NCBI GenBank assembly: GCA_007258455.2 | Contig: VDFB02193867.1 | Coordinates: 530,196,863 to 530,260,862 of the forward strand | DNA from: Sequoia sempervirens | Taxonomy: Eukaryota; Streptophyta; Pinopsida; Cupressales; Cupressaceae | Direction of reading: 5' to 3' | Length of the DNA: 64,000 bases | Shown: piece after piece, positions 1 to 12,880 of the stretch | Layout of the letters: each line of letters starts with the position of its first letter | Position numbering within the stretch: position 1 is the first letter of the stretch | Notes under the pieces: model-generated | What the model saw: the letters and a program-made list of their open reading frames with translations, nothing else | What the model was told of the DNA's origin: nothing | The model's database searches: none | Program-made: the position numbers and the translations under genes

Positions 1-281
1 TTCCATCCATATCGGGGCCCTACATCCCTCCATCTCCTATTCATCAAGAACAAAAAAGGAACACATCCTTGATTCCCTCTCAAAATTCTACCTACATTAA
101 CCCATCCATAATACATCCATATCATTCATCTCAATCCACCTATCCCATTGCTCTTGGAAGCAATTTGGGTGCCAAATGTCAAAAGCTTCCATATCAAAAT
201 CCACATATTTCAAAGGATCAACATGTCTCCTTGAAGATACATGCACAAATAAAAGAAAATATGATCCTAAGTCAAAATAAA

Positions 282-437
282 AATCCAAAAGGCCACAAAG
301 GCCCATCAAGTCAAAAGAAAAATCCAAAAGGCCGCAAAGGCCCATCAAGTCAAAAGAAAAATCAAAAAGGCCACAAAGGCCCATCAAGTCAAAAGAAAAA
401 TCCAAAAGGCCACAAAGGCCCATCAAGTCAAAAGGAA
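282..437 (+). repeat. 39-bp minisatellite, four copies, decaying to about 545
   Basis: Four tandem 39-bp units begin at 282, 321, 360 and 399, each with the core GGCCACAAAGGCCCATCAAG. Degenerate cores continue to about 545. Because 39 is a multiple of three, both strands stay open: a 138-residue frame (69-485, +) with a 13-residue NPKGHKGPSSQKK repeat, and a 154-residue minus frame. I regard the open frames as a by-product of the repeat, although a low-complexity basic protein cannot be excluded. Confidence 0.8.
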
Positions 438-2520
438 AAAGTCCTAAAGCCACAAAGGCCCACAAAGCAAAAAGAAAAATTTTAAAGGCCACAAAGGCCC
501 ATAAACAAAAAATAAAAATCTCAAAGGCCACAAAGGCCCATGAATCAAAAATCAAAGTCAAAAGCTATATGGATTCCTAAAAGTCTCATACAAGCAATAA
601 AATCTGAATTGGCATCCAAATTTGCTAATCCAAAAGCTTCCTCCAATCTTCCATCTAAAGACCTATCATATTCTAAAGCCATTTTTCATTAATCACTCCA
701 CCACCCTTCAAGGTGTGTGTCGATGTTGATCTTTCCATCCTTTCCATATATCCATCAACAAGCCTTCCAACCTCCTATCCATGATCCAACATCCATCCCC
801 CAGTATCCTCCTTTAATCCAAACCTTTGCTTAAGTCCTTAGCTTCTTCCATCATGCCAACATTTATGAGTCTAGTTCCCATTGCCCTAGTTTATTAGAGC
901 ACATATTTGAGGGATACTATCCATGAAACTAGATGCTTGAGTCCTTCCTCCGTATTCCTATCCACATCCTATCTTCCATATTCCTCTTGCACTTTACACT
1001 TGGGGGAAAAAATTTTCCATCCTGTCATTCATAACCATTATCCTCTTTACGTTCATCCTTTACCATTCCACCTTTGATCTTGACAAGGTTAAGGATCAAG
1101 TCTTGAATGTCATACATCTTATCCTATACACCTTATCCATATCTTTTGTAACATATCCTTTACCTTATCCATATTCCATCATTATATCTAAATACATCCT
1201 TTCTCCCCTTCCTTGGTCTTGATGAGGAATAGGGGAAAAATACTTAGGCATTTGTGTCCATATCTTATCTAGTTGATCTTGATCATCCTATTCATTAGCC
1301 AAGTATCCTTGCATTCTAATGTTAAAATTTCCTAAGAAAATACATAAAAATCATAAAATGTCCTTAAAAAAATCCCTAAAAAAAATCATAAAATGTCTTT
1401 AAAAAAATCCAAAAAAAAATTGAATATTTTGAAAATACAAAAAAATAAAAATATCCCCAAAAATACAAAAAAAAATGGAAAAAAGTCCCAAAAAAGACAA
1501 AAAATAATAAAATAATAAAATAGCCAACAAAAATCCAAGCAATAAAATCAATACATCCAATCACTTCTTCTCATTTCATCTAATCAATCCATCACCTCAA
1601 TCCAATCATCCAACCTTTCAACCAAACAATCATCTTCATCAAATCCATTCATCCATACATCAAATCATCTTTATTCATTCCAAGCAATAATCCAAATGTA
1701 AGTTAATCCTTAATCCATACCAATCAAGTTGATCAAACAATTCAAATGATCTAATTGCATCAATGGTCTTGATCCTAATCTTTTTGTAAACCCAATCAAT
1801 CAACCAATCAATCAGTCAATCGTCCTTGAGTTAATCTAGGGATATATCATTCCTCGCAATGACAACACTATCATCATCATCAATCAACCAATAAATCAAT
1901 GGTTTATAGCTTGATAGGGCCAATACCTTGTTTGTTTTTGAATCATTTGTGCATTCTTACTTGCTTACTTGTGTGTGTTATCATTTTATCTTACATTTGT
2001 ATCAAATTTGTATCATTCCAGCTAATATTCATACCTCGTGTATGTTGGTATAGCTTTTTGCACTATCCTTTGCATCAAAGGTCATATCATACCTTTTGTG
2101 CATTAGGACTTTAGTGCTCTAATTTCACTTCCTCATATGTTTAGACAAGGTTATATTACAGTGGGCCACGAGACACATCGTCACCTTGGTCCTTATACCT
2201 TGGTGTATAATGTTTAGTGCTACAGAAAACATCACGGTTGCTCACTTTCTTTCAGCATAATGTATCATTCATCTCCTTCATCCACTTCCTATCTTGCATC
2301 ATTCATCTCTTTCATTTCATTTCATTTCAAGAGAATACCCATGTTTGTTCAACCCACCTATCCTCTCAAGGGAGCATCATCATCCCATCATCATCCTATT
2401 CTTATATCATCATCATCCCATCCTTTTTCCCATATCATCATCATCCATTTTCCTCTATCCATACCTTAGCTTCTTTGAAATGATGTTACTCGACACAAAT
2501 CTCATCATCTCGAACATCTC

Positions 2521-2534
2521 AAAGAGGGGAAAAA
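2521..2534 (+). other. polypurine tract
   Basis: AAAGAGGGGAAAAA directly abuts the TGTAGACACC start of the candidate LTR. In LTR retroelements this tract primes plus-strand DNA synthesis. The call comes from position and base composition. Confidence 0.5.
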
Positions 2535-3260
2535 TGTAGACACCCAAAAATGTCCTCTTACAACACCTTGTCACAACATTACGCCATTTAGACATCTTGT
2601 AGCATGTTTTTCCCTAGGTACCCATGTCATCATCTAATTAGTTAAATAAATCTTATTTATTTGACTAATTTTATTTAAATCATTTATATTCATAATCTCA
2701 CCATTCATCTAATGTTAATTAAATAATTTATATTCTTTAATTAATGAAATCATAAAATCAAACATCAATTAAATAAATAAAATGTGTATTTAATAAAAAA
2801 ATCCTAAAAATATCTTCTCACTTTCTTTCCAAAATTGGAACTCATGTGTATCTAATTAATTTATTTAATTAGATAATTCATCAATTATCCTTCTCATCTT
2901 TTTCAAGATTTATTCCTTTAAAACAAAAAATCAAATCTTTCTATCTTTTTTAAATCTTATCTTGTTGTATTTCCTCTTTTGTCAAAAATCAAATCCTTGT
3001 CAAATCTTATCTTCGTCCACATCAAAGCTCTATAAATATAGCCTCTCAAAAGCCATTTGGGTATTTGATTCTTCAAGCATCCTTATGTTGTCAAAATCAA
3101 TCTTGAATCTTTCATCCATTTCTATCTATCATCATCCATCTATCACCTTCATCATATCATTATGTTGCTAAATTGAGCGACCAACATATCAAATCAATTG
3201 ATCCATTCAACCATCATTTGCATCTATTTGAGGTATTGAAGATTTGGATTAGGTAATACA
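2535..3260 (+). mobile_element. candidate gypsy 3' LTR (TGTA...TACA)
   Basis: Starts TGTAGACACCCA after a purine tract and can end at AGGTAATACA, giving TGTA/TACA inverted ends and about 726 bp. A TATA box, TATAAATATA, lies at 3031-3040 in plus orientation, where the LTR promoter should be. The partner LTR is outside the window, so neither the 3' boundary nor a target duplication can be confirmed. Confidence 0.5.
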
Positions 3261-3459
3261 TTTTATTGTTTTATCATTTTTTATTTATCCAAAATTTTCA
3301 TATACAATATCAAATAATGCAAGGGCCTTCCTTAGATCAAGGATCTTATAATTTGCTCTTAGAAGCAACATTTTCCTTAATACTTCATCCAATTACTACC
3401 CATAAGGGAATGATTTGGCCAAATCACAAAACAAAAACCTCCTTAGGTTAATTAAGAGA

Positions 3460-3976
3460 ATGAGCTTTGATCAATAGAGAGATTGGCACAATCATTTGTG
3501 GAAAGCATTGTAGGTTGATCGAGTAAATCCGAAGCAGATCTTAAAGACCTCCTCGTATGAATTAGTCTATGGAAGAGAAGTGGTGATGCCCATTTCAATA
3601 GAATTCCTCACCTTGCAGCTATTAAAAGCTCTTGAAATAGAATAAAATGGAGCTATGGAAGTCAAGTTCGTAGAATTGCTTAGCCTCCAGGAAGAAAGAG
3701 TGCAGGAGAGTAATGTTATGGATGATTGTCAACAAGTGGTAAAAAGATGGTTTGAAAAGAACGCCTCTAACCCAGTTTTCAAGCCTAAATGACTTAGTTT
3801 TAAAATACGAGGAAAGGGATGCAAGGCCAAGTCAACATGCAAAATTTGATTCATTATGGAGAGGACCTTTCTATATTATTGAAAATCACCAAGGTAACAT
3901 GTTTGAATTGGTATACAAAGAAGGAAATGCCTTAGATATTTTGGTTAATATAATCTACTTGAAGCACTTCAACTAA
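3460..3976 (+). pseudogene. Ty3/gypsy integrase C-terminal fragment
   Basis: Plus-strand translation gives a recognisable end of a gypsy integrase. A stretch ending SSYELVYGREVVMP (about 3550-3590) resembles the end of the catalytic core. It is followed by RWFEKN and FKPNDLVLKYEERDARP, then WRGPFYIIENHQGN (about 3855-3897), the GPY/F-type C-terminal module. Stops and shifts interrupt the 5' part; the last 74 codons (3752-3976) are open. No reverse transcriptase or RNase H adjoins it, so it is a scrap, and it is unclear whether it belongs to the LTR just upstream. Confidence 0.75.
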
Positions 3977-5339
3977 TTTATTTGTTTCCTTGTACATAAT
4001 TAGATAGTTTCCCTTTCATGTTGTTTCTTTATGCTAATAAGTGTCATCAGCACATTATGTTTCCAACCCTTTGGTCACTACCAAGTTCCCATGCCTTAGC
4101 TCCCCTCTTTTTGAAAGCCTCTATGAAAGATAGTTATTTTCCCCAACTCTCTCTATAATTAAAGCTCAAGGTTCCCTTATTGCACAACTTCCCATAAAAA
4201 TCTCACCAAATCTCCCAAGATTGGCTCCTCAAGTGTGTATGTTATCATTTTCATTAAATGGGAAAAAAATCAAAAAAGATACATAAATGGTTACATTAAA
4301 AAGTGATAATCAATAAATTTCCAACTCTCCACTCAACGAAACATTTTAACATTCTAGGAGTTTCATGAGCTTCAAACTAAGTGGAGAATCCTTCACCAAG
4401 GAATTGAGAGCATAATTGAGTGCATAGCCATGGATAGAATCCAATAAGATAGTTCTTCAGTAGAGCAAGGAAGAATATTTTGAATAAGGAGAAGACATGG
4501 AGCCTTCTGGGTCCTCATCTAAGCGCAAGCATTTGAAGAAAAGAAAATCTCACAGAGGACTTGTTTATGGGGATCTTCTTCTTGAATTTGTTGGAAGCAA
4601 GTCATATGCTTTTGTGAATGTGCCACCAAAACCCCACATACTAGGAATAACTTTAAGAAACCCCCCCTCGGTGAAGGTGTAAAAACCTTTCGAATGTTTC
4701 CTTTTATTTGAAAAAAATTATTAATTTTCCTAGTGAATCTATGCACATTATTAAAAAAAATTGTAAAATCCTAGTGAATCTTAATGAATAATTGGTAAAA
4801 GTAATAATCATAGTGGCGAATCCTAGTGAATAATCACTAAAAAGATTAATTACAATGGTAAATCTCTCCTTTAAAAATTTGCATAGTTGGTCAGCGCAAT
4901 TCCCCCATATTTTTTTATTTTTTGTAATATTGAAGTAGGGGCCCGGGGGTGGCAGCCACTGGGGGGATCAAATTCCAAGCCTCAACAAGCTTTTTAAAAA
5001 TCACATGCATATTAGGTCACAGAATCAACTTATAGCCATCCGATTAAAAAGCTAATCGATGGCAAAAAATAAAAGCCCCAAAATTAAATGGTAATTTATT
5101 ATTAGTGGTGATATTGCCCCAAAATTAATGGTAGGAATATAATATGCTGGCGAATATAATTAATATTTCTAATTGCAATATAAACTACTAGTGAATCAAT
5201 TCTAATGACATATCGTTTAAATAGGCGAATTAATTAGGATGAAATTATTTTTTGAAAAAACCTGGTGATTCAGCATCCTTTTTAGCTTGTACTATTCGCC
5301 ATTTTTGGAGGTCCCAATTTCAATTATTGGCCAATTGGC
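3977..5339. other. gene-less AT-rich stretch
   Basis: No supported gene. A 61-codon frame at 4497-4682 has no recognisable domain. At 4936-4970 there is a GC-rich patch (GGGGCCCGGGGGTGGCAGCC) like the one inside the copia LTR at 60180-60230, so this is probably an old LTR fragment. Around 4740-5270 short phrases of the type TAGTGAATC recur irregularly. Confidence 0.5.
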
Positions 5340-5359
5340 AAAGATTTTCCACTAAAGTT

Positions 5360-5649
5360 TTCCCTTCCACATACCATTTATAAAATGTTGCAAAGGGACC
5401 TTACAGGGAAAGTGTGTTGGTCTACAATGACACAAACAAGATTTTTGATCCCAAATTATCTACAAATCTATAATGGTTAAGAGAGGGTGCTCACACCTGC
5501 ATGCTTGTGAAGGCCTATAAGAAATATTTTGAGTCTTTCAGCTTCAAGCAATGGATCTCTACCCTGGTACAATACATGGTTCCCCTTATACACCAATTCT
5601 TGGAGCTTATTTCTCTTTGTGCATAGAGATATGATGCATAGGAAGGCAT
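5360..5649 (+). pseudogene. decayed long reading frame, part 1 (5' of the Y insertion)
   Basis: The plus frame that includes codons 5513-5515 reads as protein for about 95 codons, broken by single stop codons. It includes the phrases ESVLVYNDTNKIFDPKL and AYKKYFESFSFKQW. At 5649 it meets the left end of element Y and resumes in the same frame after Y's right end at 26182. I do not recognise the family; length and setting suggest the large accessory ORF of a retroelement or a dead host gene. Y therefore inserted into an existing coding frame. Confidence 0.55.
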
Positions 5650-8600
5650 TGAAGACAAGGAAATAGGGCTCCACCTTTTACAAGATGGAATAAGGGGTTT
5701 AGGATTTATTTCACTCTCAATTCATTAGGAAACCAAGATCCCTCAACCAAGTGACTTAATTGAGTGAAGGAATACAACAATGGGGTGGTTTCCTTAGGTG
5801 TGATCAAAAAGGGGGTTCACCATTTAAATGAAGCTTCCAAGGAGAAATATAAACACTCACGCACAAAACCCTAGAAACTTAAAGACATGAAAGCATTAAA
5901 TCAAATTGATAAATAGGAATGGAACAAAAGAGAACCTGGAAGAATGGAGAGGTCAAAACAAGGTCTCCAACCCCAAAAATTTGTTGTTTGAAGCTCACTA
6001 GGACTGATACACCAAGCTGGGCAATTTAGTCCCAATCTAGGGTTTTTGGGCAAGATCTAGAATCTCTTTATGACTGTTCTAGATCTACAAAAATCTTAAA
6101 AAAAGGTTGTATTGGGACTCATATGCCCAAACAGTTGAAAAGTGTCCCAAAAAAGTCAAAAGTGTTTTATGAGCAGAATTTTGAATTGAAACTTTGTGAG
6201 CCTCTGAAGATGGATTAAATAAGAACTCACTAGTTTAATGTAAATAAGTTGGATATCTTGCTCTAGATCTAAGTTTTTGTGAGCCTTGATAACTTTGCAA
6301 CTTTTTGCAATTTTTCAAATCTTGGTACTTTTGAAGGCTTCAAATCCACTTTTTCTTCAACCTATAAACCTGCAACATACAAAGAGGGAAAAAATGTTGT
6401 TTTATTAAAGAATGGGGGTTTTCCTTGGTCAAACCCTATTTTGGTAATCAAACCTTAATGAGAAATGAAGAATGAATGCAATGAAACATGAAACATAAGA
6501 TGAAACAATAGAACCTTGTTTCAAACCTTGTAGATCTGTAAACAAGCATGAAGTGGCCTCAATAGATGCAGATCTTGATCATGATTCTTGATGAAAGGTA
6601 ATACCTTTGAACACTTAGATTTATCTTGAACAATACTGTAGTGTAGGAAAATCCATACCCTTGTATTTTCACACTTTTTTGGGCCCACCTTGCTTTATTT
6701 GTCCTTATTTATGCCTTAATTGGTCCCATTTTGCATCCACACGCCTATTAAACTATATCTATTTTTGGAATCTATGCCCCAAGTTTCAAGCCTTGGGACT
6801 AAGACACCACCTAGGGCGTATGAAATATTAGTCTCCTTTAATTAAAGAATTCATATGTCAACTTGTTGTGGTGTAATTTCGGGATATTAAGCATGGATAA
6901 GTATAAATACAAGGTTCTTACACTCATTTTCATCCTAGAAGTTTCATGCAAGCATCCCTATAGCAAGTTTGAGTTCACAAGAGCATTCAAGAGAAATTCA
7001 TTAGGAATTTCGAGCTATCATCAAGATTCAAGCATCATGTCAAAGGTATTCTTGCATCATGTGTGTTTTTGAGCTAGCATTTGTGATGTAGGGTTTTGAT
7101 TTAAGCAAACAATTCAAGTCAAGATCTATCAAGCATTCAAGCATTTCAAGATCTACATTCAAGCTAGAAATTTCACACAAGTTTTTATATTTCACAAGGG
7201 TTTGGTGATTTGCAACATAGCACTTTTCTCATTCATCATTTCCTTTCAATATTTCATTTCATTCCAAGGTTTAATTACCAACAAGGGGTTTGACCAAGGA
7301 AATCCCTCATTTACTAACAATCAACAAGTTTTTATCCTCTTGTGTATTTTTGTTTGTAGATTTAGGTTGAAGACTTGAAGATCATTTGAAATGCAAAGTT
7401 GTAAATTTGAAAGTGTCATAAAAAAGTTGGCATCTTCACGGAAAGTCACATACAAGCTAGATCTGGAAGTTTTGGGACTTGGGATCTAAGAAGAAGAAAA
7501 TGCAGACCTTGAGCCTTAGGATCACATTCTAAAATTATGGAAATTCAGATCAGGACTAAGACAACAATAAGGGCATCTTAGTCCTCCTAGAGTTATTTTG
7601 TAGAGATTATTTCAGATCCTATTCTAACATCCAAAAATTATGTGTTTTCCCTGAAAAATAGTAGCGGGACTAAGATAACAATAAGGGCGTCTTAGTCCTC
7701 CCTAGCATATTTTGATGGTATTTTTGAATTTTTGGAATCCTTATCACATCTCCAGACTTCCAAGGTACATACATCCTAACTTGTTACTTAATTTTGTCAT
7801 TTGCACTCATTATTTGGCTTGCATTACTAGGTTTTATGAGTTGAATATCAAGTTGTATTTTCCAAGCTTTTTCTTGGTGGTGAACCCTTCTAAGCCTAAG
7901 GAATCTTCCTACGTCTCCCTTGTGGAGGATTGACTCACCTTTATGTTGATAGTCAATCCAATTTGGGATCCTATGTTTCCTTGAATGAACCATTCCCTAA
8001 TAATAAAAAGGGAAAATATAGGATTAGGGATTCCTTTCTTGTATTGTGATTCCTCTTTTCCTTCCACATTTTCCCCACAATTCAAATACATCACAACATT
8101 AGCTCAAAACCACATGCATGATGCATCAAGCCTTTGACATGATGCTTGAATCTTAAATGTTTCTCCAAATGCTTGATGATTTTCTCTTGAATGCTCTTGT
8201 AATCACTCTTGATCATAAACTTTGTTGTAGGAATGCTTACATAAAACTTCTAGGTGAAACTAGGTGAAATGACCTTATATTTATACTTGTTTATGCCAAA
8301 TTTCTCAAAATTACAACACTACAATCCAACATCAGATCTAGGATAATAAAATTATGCTAATAATTTGATTTAAATTAGGTCATAGTTAAAGTGGCACTCA
8401 TATGCCACCTTGGGCATATGAGTTCCAATGTCTTAAACAGAGGACACAAACTCCAAAAAGTGTCTTGCTTAATGCAACATTTGAAATCAGGTCTTGAGAC
8501 CTAGGTGGGACCCATACACCCAAGGTGGTGTATGAGTCCTAGATCACTAGATATGGAACACACAACCTCAAACATTGAATAATGATTTGTCATTTATTAA

Positions 8601-8819
8601 GTGTCGGGATTATCCGTAGAAAAATGCATTTAATAAGGCTTGTGGATGCAAAATAGGACCAATTAAGGCATAAAGAAGCCAAATTTTAATGAAAAGGGCC
8701 CAAAACTTAATGTGAATATATAAAACATATTACAACACCAAATTAAGGCATCACTTAGCTCATCTTATCAATTATTCCCAAATTAAGTGAGGAAAAGGGA
8801 TAATTTTTCCATCACTACA
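5650..8819 (-). repeat. left (3') LTR of element Y, split by a solo LTR
   Basis: Aligns with 24446-26181 along its length except for the 1448-bp solo LTR plus one 5-bp duplication at 6637-8089; without these it is about 1717 bp. The plus strand starts TGAAGACAAGG and ends CATCACTACA, so the element-sense start is TGTAGTGATGG. TATAAATA in minus sense lies near 8276-8284. It carries hairpin-type repeats at 6001-6033, 6114-6148, 8393-8426 and 8507-8540. Confidence 0.85.
6637..8084 (+). mobile_element. solo LTR of the X family with perfect 5-bp target duplication
   Basis: A 1448-bp unit beginning TGTAGTGTAGG and ending CCCCACAATTCA, flanked by AATAC at 6632-6636 and 8085-8089. The uninterrupted sequence at 25441-25452 (AACAATACGTCACAA) is the empty site. 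It is the reverse complement of the LTRs at 13345-14960 and 20653-22262. Its TATA box, TATAAATA, is at 6902-6909. No internal region remains, as expected after recombination between two LTRs. Confidence 0.92.
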
Positions 8820-8834
8820 TTTAGCCCCCACTTT
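8820..8834 (-). other. polypurine tract of element Y
   Basis: In element sense the sequence is AAGTGGGGGCTAAA followed by TGTAGTGATGG, the start of the 3' LTR. The same tract lies beside the left LTR of element X at 14961-14975. Confidence 0.75.
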
Positions 8835-11800
8835 TGTGAGAGGAGAAACTTGCTTTAAACACACACTAAAGTGGACATTAAAGACGGGGGTCCAAGTGTA
8901 CAAATGTAGATGGTATAGAATCTAGAGGGGGGTCCAAGTGTACCAATGTGGATGGTATAGAATGACAAGGATCAAGGGAATGGTCAAGCCCCCAAGATCC
9001 AAGATCCTACATCAAACCAACATAAGCACAAAATAACATGCATGAGAATGATGTATGAAGCAACAACAAGGCACCAACATACACTACCAAAGACATAAAG
9101 AAGAAAGAAAAAGAAAAAGAAAAAGAAAAAGAAAAAGAAAAAGAAAAAGAAAAAGAGGGGGTGGATCAAGCCTCAACCATTTGTCCAATGCAATGTGGAT
9201 CAAATGCTAAGTTGTTTTTCCAAAAATGTTTACAAGTGGAACATGATTTCCACCATGCAAACCAAATGCACACTCATAAGGGCTAGTGGAACCTCAGATC
9301 ATCCACTCGGTGATCCCCTAGAGAGGTGAGACATATATGCATGCAACTAATATGCACTCACACACACAAGCAAGTGGCTATGGGAAAGTCACACCTAAGT
9401 TAGGCTCCCATACACTAACCATACCAAAGCTAGATACCTCCTGATAACTTTGATAAGGTGCCACACAACATGAATAGCAAAATTCATGAGGAAATAAAAA
9501 CATCGTATGCTTGACACTCATGAGAAAATAGGATGGCTCCACAAGCAAGCAAAGTGTGTTATGTAAGGTGGCCATATTACAGTTATTGTAAATGAAAAAT
9601 GTAGTGTAGGGTAGATTCAAAGGAGTTTTTCTTAGTTCATGTAAGGTCTCCACTTAGGGAACATCGTGCCTAATGTCTCCAAGAGAGGACCAATTGAAGA
9701 ATAGAAGATTCAAAACTTAGGAGATGCAGTGTGTTGCATCAAGCCACTAAGAGGAATATAATATGCTAAGAGAGATCACACTCTTGAGGGAAATCACACC
9801 CAATGTCATAACCAATAGAAATATGCATCGCGTGAAGTAAGAAGACCACACGATGAAACATGAGTTGTAATTGAAATGCAAAAGAATACTGCCAAAGTAT
9901 GCCCCCACTTTAAATGAATTGCTAAACACCATGTTGTGAGAAATTACTTTAAAGTAGCAAATGGAAAATGCTAACAATAAAGAGGACTTGAGAGCTTATT
10001 TGGAAATCCCTATTCCAAGTCATATGTTTCCAAATGAAACTACATCATGAATAAAGGGTTTCCTCTAAAATTTAATGCTAAACATAGAAAGAAAAGTATG
10101 TCACCTACAAGCCAACTTAAGGCATGTCATCCACATCCCAATATTTCTACTATATATACATGGAAGGTGGTAAACTAGCCAAAAGAGATGTAACGACAAG
10201 TGGTATATGAGGACAAGGCTACCTAACCCCTTGCCCCCACTTAGTGCAAGACAAGGGTGAGTCGAGATGATTGATGAAAAACATGAAAATCATTATCAAT
10301 TAGAGGAAATAGGTGCTTTAACACAAGGAAGAGCACCACAATCCTTAATATATTGAATTTGATTACTCAAAGCCTACATTCATTAGTAGAATGACAATGA
10401 ACTCTATGATATGCAAAAAATGAACTCTTGTAGTAGAATTTATTTCATGTTCTTGGAGGGAGAGATATCAAACAATCTTAGAGGAGTCTCAAAAAGATAC
10501 CCTCTTGATCAATAGTAGAGGATGTTCCTTATGCAGAGGGTATGGGACTTTGGAATAATCACAATGATTTTCAAGAATTTCAAAGATGCACTCTTAAACC
10601 CTGTTCTAGGCCCTGATGGAGACAAGCCTCAATAGTTCACTTATGACCTAAAACCTTCTCTTATGGACCCAAACCCTTGGAATACTCTTAGGAGACTCAA
10701 TAAACCTTGTCATGAATGATTTCAAAGTCCCAAGCCTCTGACTTAGACAAAAACCCACTTTTTCACCTTGACTAGGCTTCTAGCCCAACTAGGCCTCTAG
10801 CGACTATTTTTTGGACTTTTCTCTCAACTTCCCCAAAGGACTCCCCAACCTAATGACTGATTCAAGTTTTTTTTATGATGCTACACAACATATCCAAACC
10901 CTAATGGCACTTGTTTTAGACCAATCCCTCCAAAACCTGTTGTTTCCACAGATTTAAGGCCTAATTAGTTGTCTTTTCCAAAGAAACCCTACTCAAATAT
11001 TAACTCCAGATTATGAAAATTTCTACAGTGTCTCAAAATTTCTCCAAACTAAGTATTTTCAAGGTCTTAGACTCTTATGATACCCTTAAGACTCTTAAAC
11101 ACAAAACCCTCAATAAATTGCTCCAAAACTAGGGCTTCTTGGATCTTGGCCTTCCAAACACTTCCAGAACTGTTTCTTTGACATTTCACCAATAACTCAA
11201 CATGTTTAAACAACTTCAACTCAAAAACATGCCCCTTATTCAGGTAGATCTCCTACTGCTTTACCTTAGGCACCATTTTCAAGCACTTTGCCTTGTCAAA
11301 ACTCGGTGTACACCTTAGAACTCTTCCTTCCTGCACATTATCTTGTTAGATCCATATGATACATGTTAGAAGAGATCCATTTCATAGGTTCTAGCAACAT
11401 TCCTCCATGAAATGGATCAAACATCCATGAAAACCACCAAAAATTAGTGAAAAAACTAAATTTCCTTGAGACAGTCAGTAGTAATGTACAAAGAATTGAT
11501 TGTTATTGCTTTTAGGACATGCAAATGGTTTCAAAACATGTAAATACAAGTCCCTAAATCATCCAACTAAACATTTCATCAATGGCAATCAGAAATTCAT
11601 CAAAAGACACAAGAAATTGCAAGAAATTTGATGTTTTATTGTTCTTTCCTATAGCAGTCCGTACAAAATCTATACCAACAACCAACCCTCCGTACAAATG
11701 ATTTCTCCAGATTTGTAAACTCATTCCCCAACTGCTCCAACTGATTTGGATTGGTTTTATTACATTTTTATTGTTAAAACATCTAAAAACCTACTTACCC

Positions 11801-11935
11801 GCCCAAAAGGAAACTAGCCATTGGATTTCAAAATTTGAATTTCTAACTCTTCATTTATTAACTTCTACTAACTAAAACCCTCTAAAAATTATTGAATTCT
11901 ATCATTCAACCTAAATTAACATAAGCAAAACCTAT
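8835..11935 (-). other. non-coding 3' internal region of element Y
   Basis: No reading frame survives. The first 1.2 kb is similar to the equivalent region of element X (14976-16000); for example both carry AAAATGCATCGCRTGAAGTA. From 10600 to 11900 I see only AT-rich, phrase-repetitive DNA. A reverse transcriptase would be expected here in an autonomous gypsy element, and none of its motifs is visible. Confidence 0.6.
9098..9155 (+). repeat. (GAAAAA)n microsatellite
   Basis: About eight tandem GAAAAA units preceded by GAAAGAAA variants. The poly-Phe minus frame over it is an artefact of the repeat. Confidence 0.95.
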
Positions 11936-12880
11936 CTAGACCCCTAGGACACTATTGGTCCAATTACATTTTATTTTGGTCCTAGAGTCCTTATCAGGAC
12001 CCTCAGGACTTTTGATTCCCTTATTGCATTTATCCATTCCAAAAGCCATTATAGGTTTCAAAATGTCATAATTGATGCTCTGAGATGTGTTAAATATCTT
12101 CATGACCCCTACATTCTCCTGACCCTTGAAGTGATCCTTAAGGAGCTTGGGTGCCCCTACACCAGTTCCTTTATTTTGCAACAAAGATATCTCTTGCTTA
12201 GTATAAGATGTCATACTTACACAAGGTTCTTTAGATTGTGAGATTTTGTTCTCTCCTTGAAAGGAGGTTGTAAAATATAATGAACTCCAATTGCTACTAA
12301 TAAATTTCCTAGGACTACTTTATGTGATGACATTAATGTTAAGCAAAGACTTATTTGTTTCTTTCATTTCTTTTGAAGGAAAATAACAAGGACCACCAGT
12401 GGTTTCTTGTATGTTAGGCTCTATGGGGGAATGGATACCTTTTTCTCTAACACCACATCATTTTCCACGATAACCAAGTTGTTTCATAAGTTCATAGCCT
12501 CTTCCATAAATTTTTTCATTTCTTTCAGATTCAATGGTTGTTCATAATCAGTTTAATCAAAGTTTGTTATGTAATTTGATTCTTCTTCTAAAGTGGTTGA
12601 GGTGGATGCTTTCAAATTTTGTGTTGACATTACTGCTTTTTCTTTTTCCTTGTCAGACTCTTTTGTTATGATCTTGTATTCACCCATAAATGTAGGTGTG
12701 AAATCCAAGGAACCCCAACCATCTTCTAATAGCTTTGTGATATGCTTTTCTTTTTAATTCTTTTGAATGGGTTCCACTTGTGTAGTTGGTGTCAATATTT
12801 TCAAATGATTTCCCTTTCCTTTCTCAATGTTCAAACAAATTTATGGTTCAGGGTCTATTTCAATTTGTTAAACTTTATTG
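11936..12880 (-). pseudogene. post-protease tail of the element Y polyprotein
   Basis: Downstream of the protease the minus strand keeps protein-like stretches separated by stops. Near 12700 it reads KLLEDGWGSLDFTPTFMG. A 92-codon open frame occupies 11936-12214, with phrases such as LLQNKGTGVGAPKLLKDHF. The tail belongs to element Y by position; I recognise no catalytic motif in it, and where a reverse transcriptase should begin the coding signal stops. Confidence 0.5.

Larger units (their letters stand above)
1..2534 (+). mobile_element. 3' non-coding end of a gypsy-type LTR element
   Basis: Pyrimidine-rich, AT-rich DNA without a convincing reading frame. It runs up to a purine tract at 2521-2534 (AAAGAGGGGAAAAA), followed at once by TGTAGACACC, the layout of a polypurine tract and the start of a 3' LTR in a plus-strand element. 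Short phrases such as GGGGAAAAA recur at 1000-1240. Any pol genes would lie upstream of the window. The assignment rests on this junction only. Confidence 0.45.

Noticed and set aside
97..561. 154-residue minus-strand frame of MGLCGLLDFSFDL repeats
   Set aside because: Reverse translation of the 39-bp minisatellite; no start context, domain or conservation argument.
4497..4682. 61-codon frame beginning MEPSGSSSKRKHL
   Set aside because: No recognisable domain, no supporting context, and surrounded by decayed repeats; length is compatible with chance.
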